Source of the DNA: Streptomyces sp. S3(2020)
Lineage (GTDB): Bacteria > Actinomycetota > Actinomycetes > Streptomycetales > Streptomycetaceae
DNA: 64,000 nucleotides
Direction: 5' to 3'
NCBI RefSeq assembly: GCF_013044505.1
Contig: NZ_JABERD010000013.1
Coordinates: forward strand, 35,280 to 99,279
Under the pieces are notes generated by a model that did not search any database, was not told where the DNA came from, and saw nothing but the letters and a program-made list of their open reading frames with translations. A program made the translations under genes and the position numbers. This document shows positions 45,515 to 54,191 of this stretch, piece after piece (within the stretch, counting starts at the first letter, position 1; each line of letters begins with the position of its first letter).

Positions 45515-46879
45515 TCAGTGGGTCTCGGTCAGGTCCGAGGCGCCGTCCTCCGCGCCCGCGCCGGCTTCCTCGCCGCCGACCTCCTGGCCACCGACCTCTT
45601 CACCGCCGACTTCTTCACCGCCGACCTCCTGGCCGCCGACCTCTTCGCCGCCGACCTCTTCGCCGCCGACCTCTTCACCCGCACCGGCTTCCTCGCCCGC
45701 GCCGGCCTCTTCACCGGCACCGGCCTCGTCACCCGCGCCGGCCTCCTCGCCGCCCGCCGCGTCGCCCGCGCCGAGGGTCGCGCCGACCGCCTCCAGGGCG
45801 GTGGTGACCGGCTGGAAGAAGGTCTCGCCGCCGACCGTGCAGTCGCCGCTGCCGCCGGAGGTCAGACCGATGGCCAGACCGTCCTGGGTGAACAGCGAGC
45901 CGCCGCTGTCGCCGGGTTCGGCGCAGACGTTGGTCTGGATGAGCCCGGTGACGGTGCCCTCCGGGTAGTTGACGGTGGCGTCGAGTCCGAGGACCTGCCC
46001 GTCGGCGAGGCCGGTGGTGCTGCCCATCCGGAACACCTGGGCGCCGACCGTGGCGTCCGCGGCCTGGGAGATCGCGACGGTCTGGTCGCCGACGTTGACC
46101 TCGCTCGGTGCGACGGTCGCCGGGTCGTTGTACTTGACCAGCGCGAAGTCGCCGTCACCGGGGAAGGTGGCCTGGTCGACGGTGGCGATCGGGGCGCCGC
46201 CGTCCGCGTCGGACCACTCCGCCGCCGCGACACCGCAGTGACCGGCGGTCAGGAAGGCCGGGGTGCCGTCGCCCGCGGTGACGTTGAACCCCGCCGAGCA
46301 GCGGGCGCCGCCGGCGAAGATGGCGTCGCCGCCGGAGAGGTACGTCTTGAAGGTGCCGGCCGACTTCTTGATGGTCGCCATGCCCGAGCCCAGCGTCTGG
46401 ACCGTGGACTCCAGCTGGTCCCACTTGTCGCCGGTGACCGTGGTGTCGGCGGTGACGAGGATCTTGTTCGTCCGGGGGTCCACGGCCCAGGCGGTGCCCG
46501 GGATGGTGGCGTCGGCCTTCAGCGTCTGCGCGCCGGCCGCCAGTTCGGCGAGGCTGTTGTCGACCTCGCGTATCTCCGCGCCGGCCTTCTTCGCCTGGAC
46601 GATCACGTTGTTGTTGTCGCCCGAGATGACGTTGACGACGAGCTGCTGCTGGTCCGCGTCGTAGTACGAACCGGCGAACGCCTCGCCGAGCAGGTCCGCG
46701 AGCTGCGAGGCGAGGTCCGAGGCGTCCGATGCCTTGAGGGTCTTGGGGGCGGCAGCCTGGCCCGAGGAGCTGTCCTGGCCGGCGTTGGCCTGCGGCAGGA
46801 GAATTGCGGCTGCTCCGAGCGCCACCACGCTGCCCGCTGCGATCGCGGCCTTGCGCTTCGGAATTCGCTTGTGACTCAA
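45515..46879 (-). CDS. Secreted streptogrisin-like S1 protease with acidic repeat tail
   Basis: A 454-residue exported serine protease. Order: signal peptide (to about 33), pro-region (about 35-180), and a mature chymotrypsin-like domain beginning near LSGGDAIFAG (181-190). His214 is in LTAGHCG, Asp244 in GDFALVKY and Ser325 in PGDSGGS; Cys194/215 and Cys319/347 should form disulfides. Residues 370-454 are an unusual Glu/Gly/Ala tail of AGAGEE and VGGEE/VGGQE repeats with no wall-sorting motif. The start is TTG 46879, with AGGAGG 9 bp upstream. Confidence 0.93.
   Translation of the reverse strand: MSHKRIPKRKAAIAAGSVVALGAAAILLPQANAGQDSSSGQAAAPKTLKASDASDLASQLADLLGEAFAGSYYDADQQQLVVNVISGDNNNVIVQAKKAGAEIREVDNSLAELAAGAQTLKADATIPGTAWAVDPRTNKILVTADTTVTGDKWDQLESTVQTLGSGMATIKKSAGTFKTYLSGGDAIFAGGARCSAGFNVTAGDGTPAFLTAGHCGVAAAEWSDADGGAPIATVDQATFPGDGDFALVKYNDPATVAPSEVNVGDQTVAISQAADATVGAQVFRMGSTTGLADGQVLGLDATVNYPEGTVTGLIQTNVCAEPGDSGGSLFTQDGLAIGLTSGGSGDCTVGGETFFQPVTTALEAVGATLGAGDAAGGEEAGAGDEAGAGEEAGAGEEAGAGEEVGGEEVGGEEVGGQEVGGEEVGGEEVGGQEVGGEEAGAGAEDGASDLTETH
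45566..45772 (-). repeat. In-frame 15/18-bp tandem repeats in the protease tail
   Basis: Seven 15-bp units (45566-45670, encoding VGGEE or VGGQE) adjoin four 18-bp units (encoding AGAGDE or AGAGEE, about 45671-45745). All are in frame with the protease gene. They are coding tandem repeats prone to copy-number change, not a CRISPR array: there are no unique spacers. Confidence 0.85.
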
Positions 46880-47068
46880 ACTACTCGACCTCCTGAAGGA
46901 CGGGGTCAGTGCCGCCGGTCGTCGGCGGCTTGTCGGGGCGCCTGGATGGCAGTGGGTACGCAGGAGTCACGTGGGGCGTTCAATTCCGTTTGCAGGCAAT
47001 CTCTTTACGCAACCGGGAATCGGCCAGGGTCCGCGTCCGGCGGGCCGACAGCGGGAACAATCCCCCAT

Positions 47069-47482
47069 ATGACGATGACCACCGCCGAAGCCGACAAGAT
47101 CCTCTCCGACAACTTCGCCCCTTGGGTCCTTGAGCTGGGCCTGTCGGTCGAGGCCCTGGGAGACCACCGCGCCACCCTGCGTCTGCCCTGGTCGGACCGC
47201 CTGTCACGGGAGGGCGGGGCACTGTCGGGACAGGCCCTGATGGCCGCCGCCGACACCGCCACCGTCATCGCGGTCTCGGGGGCGCGCGGTGCCTACGGAC
47301 CGATGACGACAGTGCAGCAGTCGACGTCGTTCCAGCGTGCGGTGGCCGGTTCGGATGTCCTGATCGAAGCGGTCGTCACCAAGCTGGGCCGGCGCATGGC
47401 GTTCGCCGACATCACGATGACCGACGCGGAGTCGGGCGAACTCGCGGCCCGGGCGAGCACGGTGTACGCACTGCTGGGCTGA
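47069..47482 (+). CDS. PaaI-type hotdog-fold thioesterase
   Basis: A 137-residue hotdog-fold protein that would hydrolyse acyl-CoA thioesters. The core runs LGDHRATLRLPWSDRLSREG, then GGALSGQALMAAADTATVIA (central hotdog helix, about 51-70) and the strands TTVQQSTSFQRAVAGSDVLI. ATG 47069 begins MTMTTAEADKIL with no strong ribosome site. It stands alone between the divergent protease and the peptide system. Substrate unknown. Confidence 0.85.
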   Translation: MTMTTAEADKILSDNFAPWVLELGLSVEALGDHRATLRLPWSDRLSREGGALSGQALMAAADTATVIAVSGARGAYGPMTTVQQSTSFQRAVAGSDVLIEAVVTKLGRRMAFADITMTDAESGELAARASTVYALLG

Positions 47483-47927
47483 CACGGTCCGCAACCGGTC
47501 GGCGACCGTCGGTCCCGGATTCCGTCCCGAATCCCGGCTTCAGGGAATCTGCACATCCAATACTCAACGAAGTCACCGGGTGCGGTGGTTCTGCACAATC
47601 CGGCGAGGCCTCGTACGTCATTGGGGCGGGAGTGTCGCATTCGTTTCCCGGGCCGCAAGAGCGCGTATGAACGGAACACGTGCCGGGTGTGAAGAAGTCG
47701 CCAGCGAGCCGTGCGCACTCCTGCACCGTTCGGTGCTTGTGGGGCTCAAGTTGCCTGGTGAGGCCGTTGGTTGATTGGAAGGGCACGGCTGCCGCGTGCT
47801 TTGATCCATCGCACCGCAGGAGCCGCACAGGGCTTCGGAAACGGGCGCTGGGCGCCTGCGGTCGCGGCCGTCCCCAGAGGGGTCACCGCTCCCCCTTGTG
47901 AATATCCATATGAAGGGAAGTTCCATC
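47483..47927. promoter_or_regulatory. 445-bp region upstream of the RiPP-like precursor
   Basis: A weak hairpin GGATTC/GAATCC (47517-47534) may end the thioesterase transcript. The rest is less GC-rich than flanking genes and should hold the precursor promoter; I cannot fix -35 and -10 boxes. A possible 35-codon frame (47667-47774) has no supporting feature. The ribosome site AAGGGA at 47913-47918 decides for ATG 47928 over two earlier in-frame starts. Confidence 0.5.
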
Positions 47928-48143
47928 ATGAACTCCACCCCCCAGGTTGAGACCGTCGAGATCTCCGACGCCGAGCTCGACAACGTCTCCGGCGGCCTGC
48001 AGCTGAACGCCCTGGGCACCGTCACCGGCCTGGTGGACGGCATCGCCCCGGTTTCCGGCCTGGTCGGCACGGCTGTCGGCACCGTCGAGGGTGTCACCGG
48101 TCTCTCCGTGGCCCCGGTCACGAACCTGGTCGCCGGTCTCTGA
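47928..48143 (+). CDS. RiPP-like precursor peptide with double-glycine leader
   Basis: A 71-residue precursor. The leader (1-23) ends in ISDAELDNVSGG, the classic double-glycine motif cut by C39 peptidases; the predicted core is 48 residues beginning LQLNALG. The core has no Cys, Lys, Arg, His, Phe, Tyr or Trp and is rich in Gly, Val, Leu and Thr. Two similar halves, GTVTGLVDGIAPVSGLVGT and GTVEGVTGLSVAPVTNLVA, share GTV...APVxxLV. AAGGGA lies 9 bp before ATG 47928. A hairpin and the export genes follow. Similar peptides are sometimes labelled type A2 lantipeptides, but no lanthionine synthase is here. Confidence 0.85.
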   Translation: MNSTPQVETVEISDAELDNVSGGLQLNALGTVTGLVDGIAPVSGLVGTAVGTVEGVTGLSVAPVTNLVAGL

Positions 48144-48155
48144 TCGCACCTTGTG

Positions 48156-48196
48156 CCGTGAGTCCCGGAGCCGTTTCCCGGCTCCGGGACTCACGG
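48156..48196 (+). terminator. Perfect 18-bp hairpin between precursor and exporter genes
   Basis: CCGTGAGTCCCGGAGCCG (48156-48173) pairs perfectly with CGGCTCCGGGACTCACGG (48179-48196) around TTTCC. There is no T-run after it. It probably ends or processes most transcripts so that the precursor is made in excess of the transporter. Confidence 0.65.
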
Positions 48197-48259
48197 ATGC
48201 CATGAAGCAACCGGCTCCCAGGGGCCGGTCCACTGTCGTTTTCAGGTGAGGGAAGTTCC

Positions 48260-49066
48260 GTGCAGTTCCGCCAACAGGCCCTCGCCAAGCTCCAGTCGCC
48301 GGAGGAACTCGACCTCCCGGTGCGGTTCGCCCGCCCCCAGGGCTGGCTCGCGCTCTCCGTGACGGTGGTCGTCATGGCCGCCGCGTCGGTGTGGGCGGTG
48401 ACCGGTTCGGTCGCCTCCACCGTGAGCGCGTCCGCGATCCTCACCCACGGTCAGGGCAGTTACATCCTCCAGAGCCCCGTCGCGGGCCAGGTCACCGCGG
48501 TCCTCGCCGAGCAGGGCGAGCGGTTGCCCGCCGGTTCCCCGGTGCTGAAGGTCCGTACGTCCGACGGCGACAGCGTCGTCCGCTCGGTAGCCGCGGGGCG
48601 GATCACCGCGCTGGCCGCGACCATCGGGCAGATCATCCAGACCGGGGCGAACGTCGCCGCCGTGGAGAAGGTCGCGCACACCGAGGACCCCCTGTACGCC
48701 ACGGTGTACGTGCCCGCCGAGAACGCGGCGTCCATCCCCGCGCACGCCGCCGTGGACCTCACCGTCTCCTCGGTGCCCACCCAGGAGTACGGCGTGCTGC
48801 GCGGCCATGTGAAGTCGGTGGACCGCTCGGCGCAGTCGGCGCAGCAGATCTCCGCGTTCCTCGGGGACAGCCAGCTCGGCGAGCAGTTCACCAAGGACGG
48901 CAGGCCGGTGGCCGTCCTGGTGAAGCTGGACACCTCGTCCGGCACGAAGAGCGGCTACACGTGGTCCTCCAAGGACGGGCCGCCCTTCACCCTCACCTCC
49001 ATGACCGTGGCCACGGGTTCGATCCGGCTGGCCGACCAGCGCCCCGTCGATTGGCTGCTGCCGTGA
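48260..49066 (+). CDS. NHLM-type secretion adaptor (HlyD-like membrane fusion protein)
   Basis: A 268-residue adaptor with a short cytoplasmic N-terminus, one transmembrane helix (about 32-55, LALSVTVVVMAAASVWAVTG), a biotinyl-lipoyl-like region (YILQSPVAGQVTAVLAEQGE, about 72-91) and a C-terminal beta-barrel. It should link the two ABC transporters to export of the peptide across the membrane. The start is GTG with GAGGGAAG upstream. The C-terminus overlaps the next gene by GTGA. Confidence 0.88.
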   Translation: MQFRQQALAKLQSPEELDLPVRFARPQGWLALSVTVVVMAAASVWAVTGSVASTVSASAILTHGQGSYILQSPVAGQVTAVLAEQGERLPAGSPVLKVRTSDGDSVVRSVAAGRITALAATIGQIIQTGANVAAVEKVAHTEDPLYATVYVPAENAASIPAHAAVDLTVSSVPTQEYGVLRGHVKSVDRSAQSAQQISAFLGDSQLGEQFTKDGRPVAVLVKLDTSSGTKSGYTWSSKDGPPFTLTSMTVATGSIRLADQRPVDWLLP

Positions 49067-51285
49067 GCACCGCACAGGACACCCGCAGCAGACGCCGCGC
49101 CACCCCGCCCAAGCGCCCCGTCCCCAAGGGGAGGGCGAAGACCGTCCGTACGCCCACCGTCCTCCAGATGGAGGCCGTGGAGTGCGGTGCCGCCTCGCTG
49201 GCGATGGTGCTGGGCCACTTCGGCAAGCACGTCCCGCTGGAGGAGCTGCGCATCGCGTGCGGTGTCTCGCGCGACGGCTCCCGCGCCAGCAACCTCCTCA
49301 AGGCGGCGCGCAGTTACGGTCTGACCGCCAAGGGCATGCAGATGGACACGGCAGCCCTCGCCGGGGTGAGGACGCCGGCCGTGCTGTTCTGGGAGTTCAA
49401 CCACTACGTCGTCTACGACGGCATGGGCCGCCGCTTCGGCCGCCGCGGGGTGTACATCAACGACCCCGGCAAGGGCCGCCGGTTCGTGCCCATGGAGGAC
49501 TTCGACTCCAGCTTCACCGGTGTCGTCCTGGTGATGGAGCCGGGCGACGGCTTCACCAGGGGCGGGCGCAAGCCGGGTGTGCTCGGCGCGATGCCGGCCC
49601 GGCTGCGCGGCACCGCGGGCACGATGCCCGCCGCGGTGCTGGCGAGCCTGCTCCTCGTGCTGGTCGGCGCCGCGGTACCCGCGCTGAGCCGTACCTATAT
49701 CGACATGTTCCTGATCGGCGGGCAGACCTCCCTGCTCGGCGTGCTGTTCGCGTCGATGGGGACGTGTGTCCTGCTCACCCTGGTCCTCACCTGGCTGCAA
49801 CAGGCGAACCTGCTGCACGGCCGCATCATCTCCTCCACGCTCTCCAGCGCCCGCTTCCTGCGCCATCTGCTGCGGCTGCCGGTGACGTTCTTCTCCCAGC
49901 GCAGCCCGGCCGACCTGGTGCAGCGACTCCAGTCCAACGACGCCGTGGCCGAGACCCTGGCCCGCGACCTCGCGGCGGCGGGCGTGGACGCGGTGGTCGT
50001 CGTGCTCTACGCCGTGCTGCTGTACACCTACGATCCGCAGCTCACGTTCGTCGGTATCGGTGTCGCCCTGTTCAACATCGTCGCCATGCGGGTCGTCATC
50101 CGGCTGCGCGCCACCCGTACGGCGAAACTCCGCGCGGACAGCGCCCGGCTCACCAACACCGCCTACACGGGCCTCCAGTTGATCGAGACGATGAAGGCGA
50201 CCGGCGGCGAGGACGGCTACTTCCGCAAGTGGGCCGGGCAGCACGCCACCACGCTGGAGGAGCAGCAGCGGCTCGGTGTGCCGAGCGCCTGGCTGGGCGT
50301 CGTCGCCCCGACGCTGGCCTCGCTGAACAGTGCGCTGATCCTGTGGATCGGCGGTATGCGCGCGGTGGAGGGCGGTATCTCGGTCGGTCTGCTGGTGGCG
50401 TTCCAGGCCCTGGTCACCCGCTTCACCGCCCCGATCACCCGCCTCAACGGAGTCGCCGGGCGCATCCAGGACTTCGCGGCGGACGTGGCCCGTCTCAAGG
50501 ACGTGGAGAACTTCCAGGCGGACCCGCTCTACGGCCGCCCCGGAGCCGGCGACTCCACGCGCCGTCTGCACGGCCACGTCGAGCTGGAGAACATCACCTT
50601 CGGCTACAACCCCCTGGACAAGCCCCTGTTGACCGGCTTCGACCTCACCGTCGGCCCCGGTCAGCAGGTGGCCCTGGTCGGCGGGTCGGGCAGCGGCAAG
50701 TCCACGGTCTCCCGGCTGATCTCGGGCCTGTACACGGCCTGGGAGGGTGTCATCCGTATCGACGGACAGCGGCTGGAGGACATCCCGCGCGGGGCGCTCG
50801 CCTCCTCCGTCTCCTTCGTCGACCAGGACGTCTTCCTCTTCGAGGGCTCGGTCCGCGACAACGTGGCGCTGTGGGACCCCTCGATCCCGGACGAGGCGGT
50901 GGTGGACGCACTGCGGGACGCGGCGCTGTACGACGTGGTGATGCGCCGCCCCGGCGGCATCCGGAGCCGGGTCGAGCAGGACGGCCGCAACTTCTCCGGC
51001 GGTCAGCGCCAACGCCTGGAGATCGCCAGGGCGTTGGTCCGCCGCCCCAGCATCCTCGTGCTGGACGAGGTGACGAGCGCCCTGGACGCGGAGACCGAGC
51101 AGATCGTGATGGACAACCTCCGCAGGCACGGCTGTGCGTGTGTGGTGATCGCACACCGGCTCAGCACCGTGCGCGACAGCGACGAGATCGTCGTCCTCCA
51201 GCACGGCACGATCGTGGAACGCGGGCGGCACGAGGAGCTGGTGGCGCACGGCGGTGCGTACGCGGCTCTGGTCAGGGAGCGTTGA
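49063..51285 (+). CDS. NHLM-type ABC transporter with N-terminal C39 peptidase
   Basis: A 740-residue bifunctional exporter. The C39 domain (about 30-160) has Gln35 and Cys41 in QMEAVECGAASL, His114 in NHYVVYDG and Asp134 in YINDPGKG, so it should cut the precursor after Gly-Gly. Six transmembrane helices (about 180-440) precede the ATPase, with Walker A GGSGSGKST near 539, signature FSGGQRQR near 645 and Walker B ILVLDEVTSALD near 664. It corresponds to the peptidase-bearing transporter of NHLM bacteriocin systems. GTG start overlaps the adaptor stop. Confidence 0.95.
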   Translation: MSTAQDTRSRRRATPPKRPVPKGRAKTVRTPTVLQMEAVECGAASLAMVLGHFGKHVPLEELRIACGVSRDGSRASNLLKAARSYGLTAKGMQMDTAALAGVRTPAVLFWEFNHYVVYDGMGRRFGRRGVYINDPGKGRRFVPMEDFDSSFTGVVLVMEPGDGFTRGGRKPGVLGAMPARLRGTAGTMPAAVLASLLLVLVGAAVPALSRTYIDMFLIGGQTSLLGVLFASMGTCVLLTLVLTWLQQANLLHGRIISSTLSSARFLRHLLRLPVTFFSQRSPADLVQRLQSNDAVAETLARDLAAAGVDAVVVVLYAVLLYTYDPQLTFVGIGVALFNIVAMRVVIRLRATRTAKLRADSARLTNTAYTGLQLIETMKATGGEDGYFRKWAGQHATTLEEQQRLGVPSAWLGVVAPTLASLNSALILWIGGMRAVEGGISVGLLVAFQALVTRFTAPITRLNGVAGRIQDFAADVARLKDVENFQADPLYGRPGAGDSTRRLHGHVELENITFGYNPLDKPLLTGFDLTVGPGQQVALVGGSGSGKSTVSRLISGLYTAWEGVIRIDGQRLEDIPRGALASSVSFVDQDVFLFEGSVRDNVALWDPSIPDEAVVDALRDAALYDVVMRRPGGIRSRVEQDGRNFSGGQRQRLEIARALVRRPSILVLDEVTSALDAETEQIVMDNLRRHGCACVVIAHRLSTVRDSDEIVVLQHGTIVERGRHEELVAHGGAYAALVRER

Positions 51286-51286
51286 G

Positions 51287-54103
51287 ATGACCACCGCACA
51301 CGAAGGGGACGTCGTCCTCACGGCGCTCGGCGCCATGGGTACCCCCGTCGACTGCTCCGGGTTCAACCGCCTCGATCTCGAAGGCCCGCAGGTGCTGTGG
51401 CTGGTCGCGTCGGGAGCCGTGGACCTGTTCGCGGTGGACGCCGAACAGCAGGGCCACTGGCACCACTTGGGCCGGCTGGAGGCGGGCTCCCTGATCCTGG
51501 GGCCCGGTCCAGGACCGCAGCACACCTTGGTCGCCCGCCCGCTCAGGGACTGTGTGGTCCACCGCATCGGTCTGCGCGAGCTGTACCAGCCCGCGAACAC
51601 TCAGACCTGGTCCTACGACGAGTACGGCAACCCCCAGTACGTACCGCCGACTTCGAGCCCGCTGGAGTACGCCCTCGCCCTCGGCGTCGGCCGCAGCCTC
51701 TCGATCCTCTTCCAGGCGCCGATGGCGAACGAGCGGGCCGCCGAGGTGACGGACGACGACGTGTTCTGGATGCAGGTGCCGCCGGGCAGCGTGCAGTACG
51801 GATCGCTGTACGGCGCGGAGGCGGCCGCCGACCTGCTGATGGACCCGGCGATGTGGCAGAGCATGGTCGATCAGCAGTACCGGCTGCTGACCACGCTGGA
51901 CCGCTGGATCGAGCAGCTGGAACGCACCCACGAGACCCGTACGGCGGAGGGCATCAAGGCGGGTGAGGCGGTCCGCGCCCAGGCCGACCGGACCCTGCTC
52001 GCGTCGATCGGCAAGTCCTCGGACCGGCGCACCACGGCCGCCGACGCGGACGCCTCCTACGCGGCGTGCAGGCTGGTCGCCCGGGCCGCCGGGATCACGC
52101 TCGCCGACCCGGCGCAGAGCGGCACCGGAAGCGATCGTCTCGACCCGGTCGAGCAGATCGCGCTCGCCTCCCGCATCCGGGCCCGGGCCGTCCGTCTGGA
52201 CGGCACCTGGTGGCGGGACGACGTCGGTCCGCTGGTGGGGCACCGTGCGCTGTCCGGTGCTCCGGTCGCGCTGCTGTGGCGGCGCGGCGGCTATGTGGCG
52301 GTACATCCGGCGACGGGCCGTGAGACCCCGATCGAGAAGGCCAACGCGGAGGAGTTCGAGCCGCGTGCCGTCATGTTCTACCGGCCGCTGCCCGAGCGGC
52401 GGCTCAGTCCGCTCGGGCTGCTGCGGTTCAGCATGCAGGGCATGGGCGGGGACCTGACGAATCTCCTGCTCAGCGGGCTCGTCACGGTCGCGATCGGGGC
52501 GATCGTACCGATCGCGACCGGCAGGATCCTCGGTGAGTTCGTGCCGAAGGCGCAGACGCATCTGATCGTGCAGGTCTGTCTCGCGGTGATGATCAGCAGT
52601 TTCGTCGCCGCCGCGTTCATGCTGCTCCAGAACCTGACCATCCTGCGCCTAGAGGGCCGTATCGAGGCGACCCTCCAGCCGGCGGTCTGGGACCGGCTGC
52701 TCCGGTTGCCGACGAAGTTCTTCACCGAGCGGTCCACCGGTGAGCTGGCGAGCGCGGCGATGGGCATCAGTTCGATCCGCCGGCTGCTGGCCGGAGTCGG
52801 GCCGGTCGTCGCCCAGTCGGTGACCGTGGGCGCGATGAACCTGGGGCTGCTGTTCTGGTACAGCGCCTCGATGGCGATGGCGGCGATCGGCATGCTCGTG
52901 GTCATCGCCGGGATGTTCCTGGGGCTCGGGCTGTGGCAGGTGCGCTGGCAGCGGCGTCTGGTGGTGCTCGGCAACAAGCTGAACAACCAGGCCTTCCAGA
53001 CCCTGCGCGGGCTGCCCAAGCTGCGGGTCGCGGCCGCCGAGAACTACGCGTACGCGGCCTGGGCCTCGCAGTTCGCGCGCAGCCGGGAGCTCCAGCAGAA
53101 GGTGGGGCGGATCAAGAACCTCACCACGGTGATGGGCGCCGTCTATCTGCCGGTCTGCACCCTGCTGATGTTCATGCTGCTCGCGGGGCCGGCGCGCGGG
53201 TCGATGTCGGCGGCGGCGTTCCTCACCTTCAACACCTCGGTGACGATGGTGCTGACCTCCGTCACCCAGCTGACCGGCGCCTTCGTCTCGGCGGTGGGCG
53301 CGCTGCCGCTGTTCGAGGAGATCAAGCCCGTCCTCGACGCGGCCCCCGAGGTACGCACGGCCAACACCCGCCCCGGTCCGCTGTCCGGCGGGATCGAGGC
53401 GCGCCGGCTGTCCTTCCGCTACTCCGACGACGGCCCCCTCGTCCTGGACGACGTGTCGTTCGAGGTGCGCCCGGGCGAGTTCGTGGCGGTCGTCGGCCCC
53501 AGCGGCTGCGGCAAGTCGACGCTGCTCAGGCTGTTGATCGGCTTCGATCCGCCGGTCTCGGGCAGTGTGCTGTACGACGGTCAGGACCTGGCGGCGCTCG
53601 ACCAGTCGGCGGTGCGCCGGCAGTGCGGGGTGGTGCTCCAGCACGCCCAGCCGTTCAACGGCTCGATCATGGACGTCATCTGCGGGACCGAGCCGTTCAC
53701 GCCGGAGGAGGTCATGGCGGCGGCCGAGATGGCGGGGCTCTCGGAGGACATCAAGCGGATGCCGATGGGACTGCACACGATCGTCTCCGGCAGCGGTGCG
53801 GTCTCCGGCGGCCAGCGCCAACGGCTCATGATCGCGCAGGCGTTGATCCGCCGGCCGCGCATCCTGTTCTTCGACGAGGCGACCAGCGCCCTCGACAACG
53901 AGACACAGCGCAGGGTGATCGAGTCCACCAAGGCCCTCAACGCCACCCGCATCGTCATCGCGCACCGCCTCTCCACAGTCCTGGACGCCGACCGTGTGAT
54001 CGTCATGGAGGACGGCAAGGTGGCCCAGCAGGGCCCGCCCGCGCAGTTGCTCGCGGACACGGGAGGGCGGCTGCACGAGCTGGTACGCCGACAGCTGGCG
54101 TGA
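51287..54103 (+). CDS. NHLM-type second ABC transporter, long N-terminal domain
   Basis: A 938-residue ABC half-transporter. Residues 1-370 are a cytoplasmic domain with no C39 catalytic triad; its first part (about 30-100, VLWLVASGAVDLFAV) resembles a cyclic-nucleotide-binding-like sensor fold. Six membrane helices follow (about 395-690), then the ATPase with Walker A GPSGCGKST near 737, signature VSGGQRQRL near 841 and Walker B ILFFDEATSALD near 860. It pairs with the preceding transporter in NHLM loci; the two may form a heterodimer. ATG is 1 bp after the previous stop. Confidence 0.93.
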   Translation: MTTAHEGDVVLTALGAMGTPVDCSGFNRLDLEGPQVLWLVASGAVDLFAVDAEQQGHWHHLGRLEAGSLILGPGPGPQHTLVARPLRDCVVHRIGLRELYQPANTQTWSYDEYGNPQYVPPTSSPLEYALALGVGRSLSILFQAPMANERAAEVTDDDVFWMQVPPGSVQYGSLYGAEAAADLLMDPAMWQSMVDQQYRLLTTLDRWIEQLERTHETRTAEGIKAGEAVRAQADRTLLASIGKSSDRRTTAADADASYAACRLVARAAGITLADPAQSGTGSDRLDPVEQIALASRIRARAVRLDGTWWRDDVGPLVGHRALSGAPVALLWRRGGYVAVHPATGRETPIEKANAEEFEPRAVMFYRPLPERRLSPLGLLRFSMQGMGGDLTNLLLSGLVTVAIGAIVPIATGRILGEFVPKAQTHLIVQVCLAVMISSFVAAAFMLLQNLTILRLEGRIEATLQPAVWDRLLRLPTKFFTERSTGELASAAMGISSIRRLLAGVGPVVAQSVTVGAMNLGLLFWYSASMAMAAIGMLVVIAGMFLGLGLWQVRWQRRLVVLGNKLNNQAFQTLRGLPKLRVAAAENYAYAAWASQFARSRELQQKVGRIKNLTTVMGAVYLPVCTLLMFMLLAGPARGSMSAAAFLTFNTSVTMVLTSVTQLTGAFVSAVGALPLFEEIKPVLDAAPEVRTANTRPGPLSGGIEARRLSFRYSDDGPLVLDDVSFEVRPGEFVAVVGPSGCGKSTLLRLLIGFDPPVSGSVLYDGQDLAALDQSAVRRQCGVVLQHAQPFNGSIMDVICGTEPFTPEEVMAAAEMAGLSEDIKRMPMGLHTIVSGSGAVSGGQRQRLMIAQALIRRPRILFFDEATSALDNETQRRVIESTKALNATRIVIAHRLSTVLDADRVIVMEDGKVAQQGPPAQLLADTGGRLHELVRRQLA

Positions 54104-54191
54104 GAGGGCCGAGTCGAGGGCGTGGACGCGGCGCTGCGCGTTCTGCCGGACCCGGGCCGGACCCCCGTATGCCTCTGCGGTCGTACGCCGG

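Noticed and set aside
45566..45772. Tandem 15-bp repeats considered as a CRISPR-like array
   Set aside because: Units are directly adjacent, in frame, without unique spacers, and encode the protease tail; no cas genes nearby.
47667..47774. 35-codon frame as a second RiPP precursor
   Set aside because: No double-glycine or other leader motif, no ribosome site, and two Cys residues with no partner system; likely chance.
54104..54191. CGTATGCC/GGCATACG (54166-54203) as a terminator for the peptide operon
   Set aside because: Only 8 bp with a 22-nt loop and it overlaps the end of the hydrolase gene; too weak to list.
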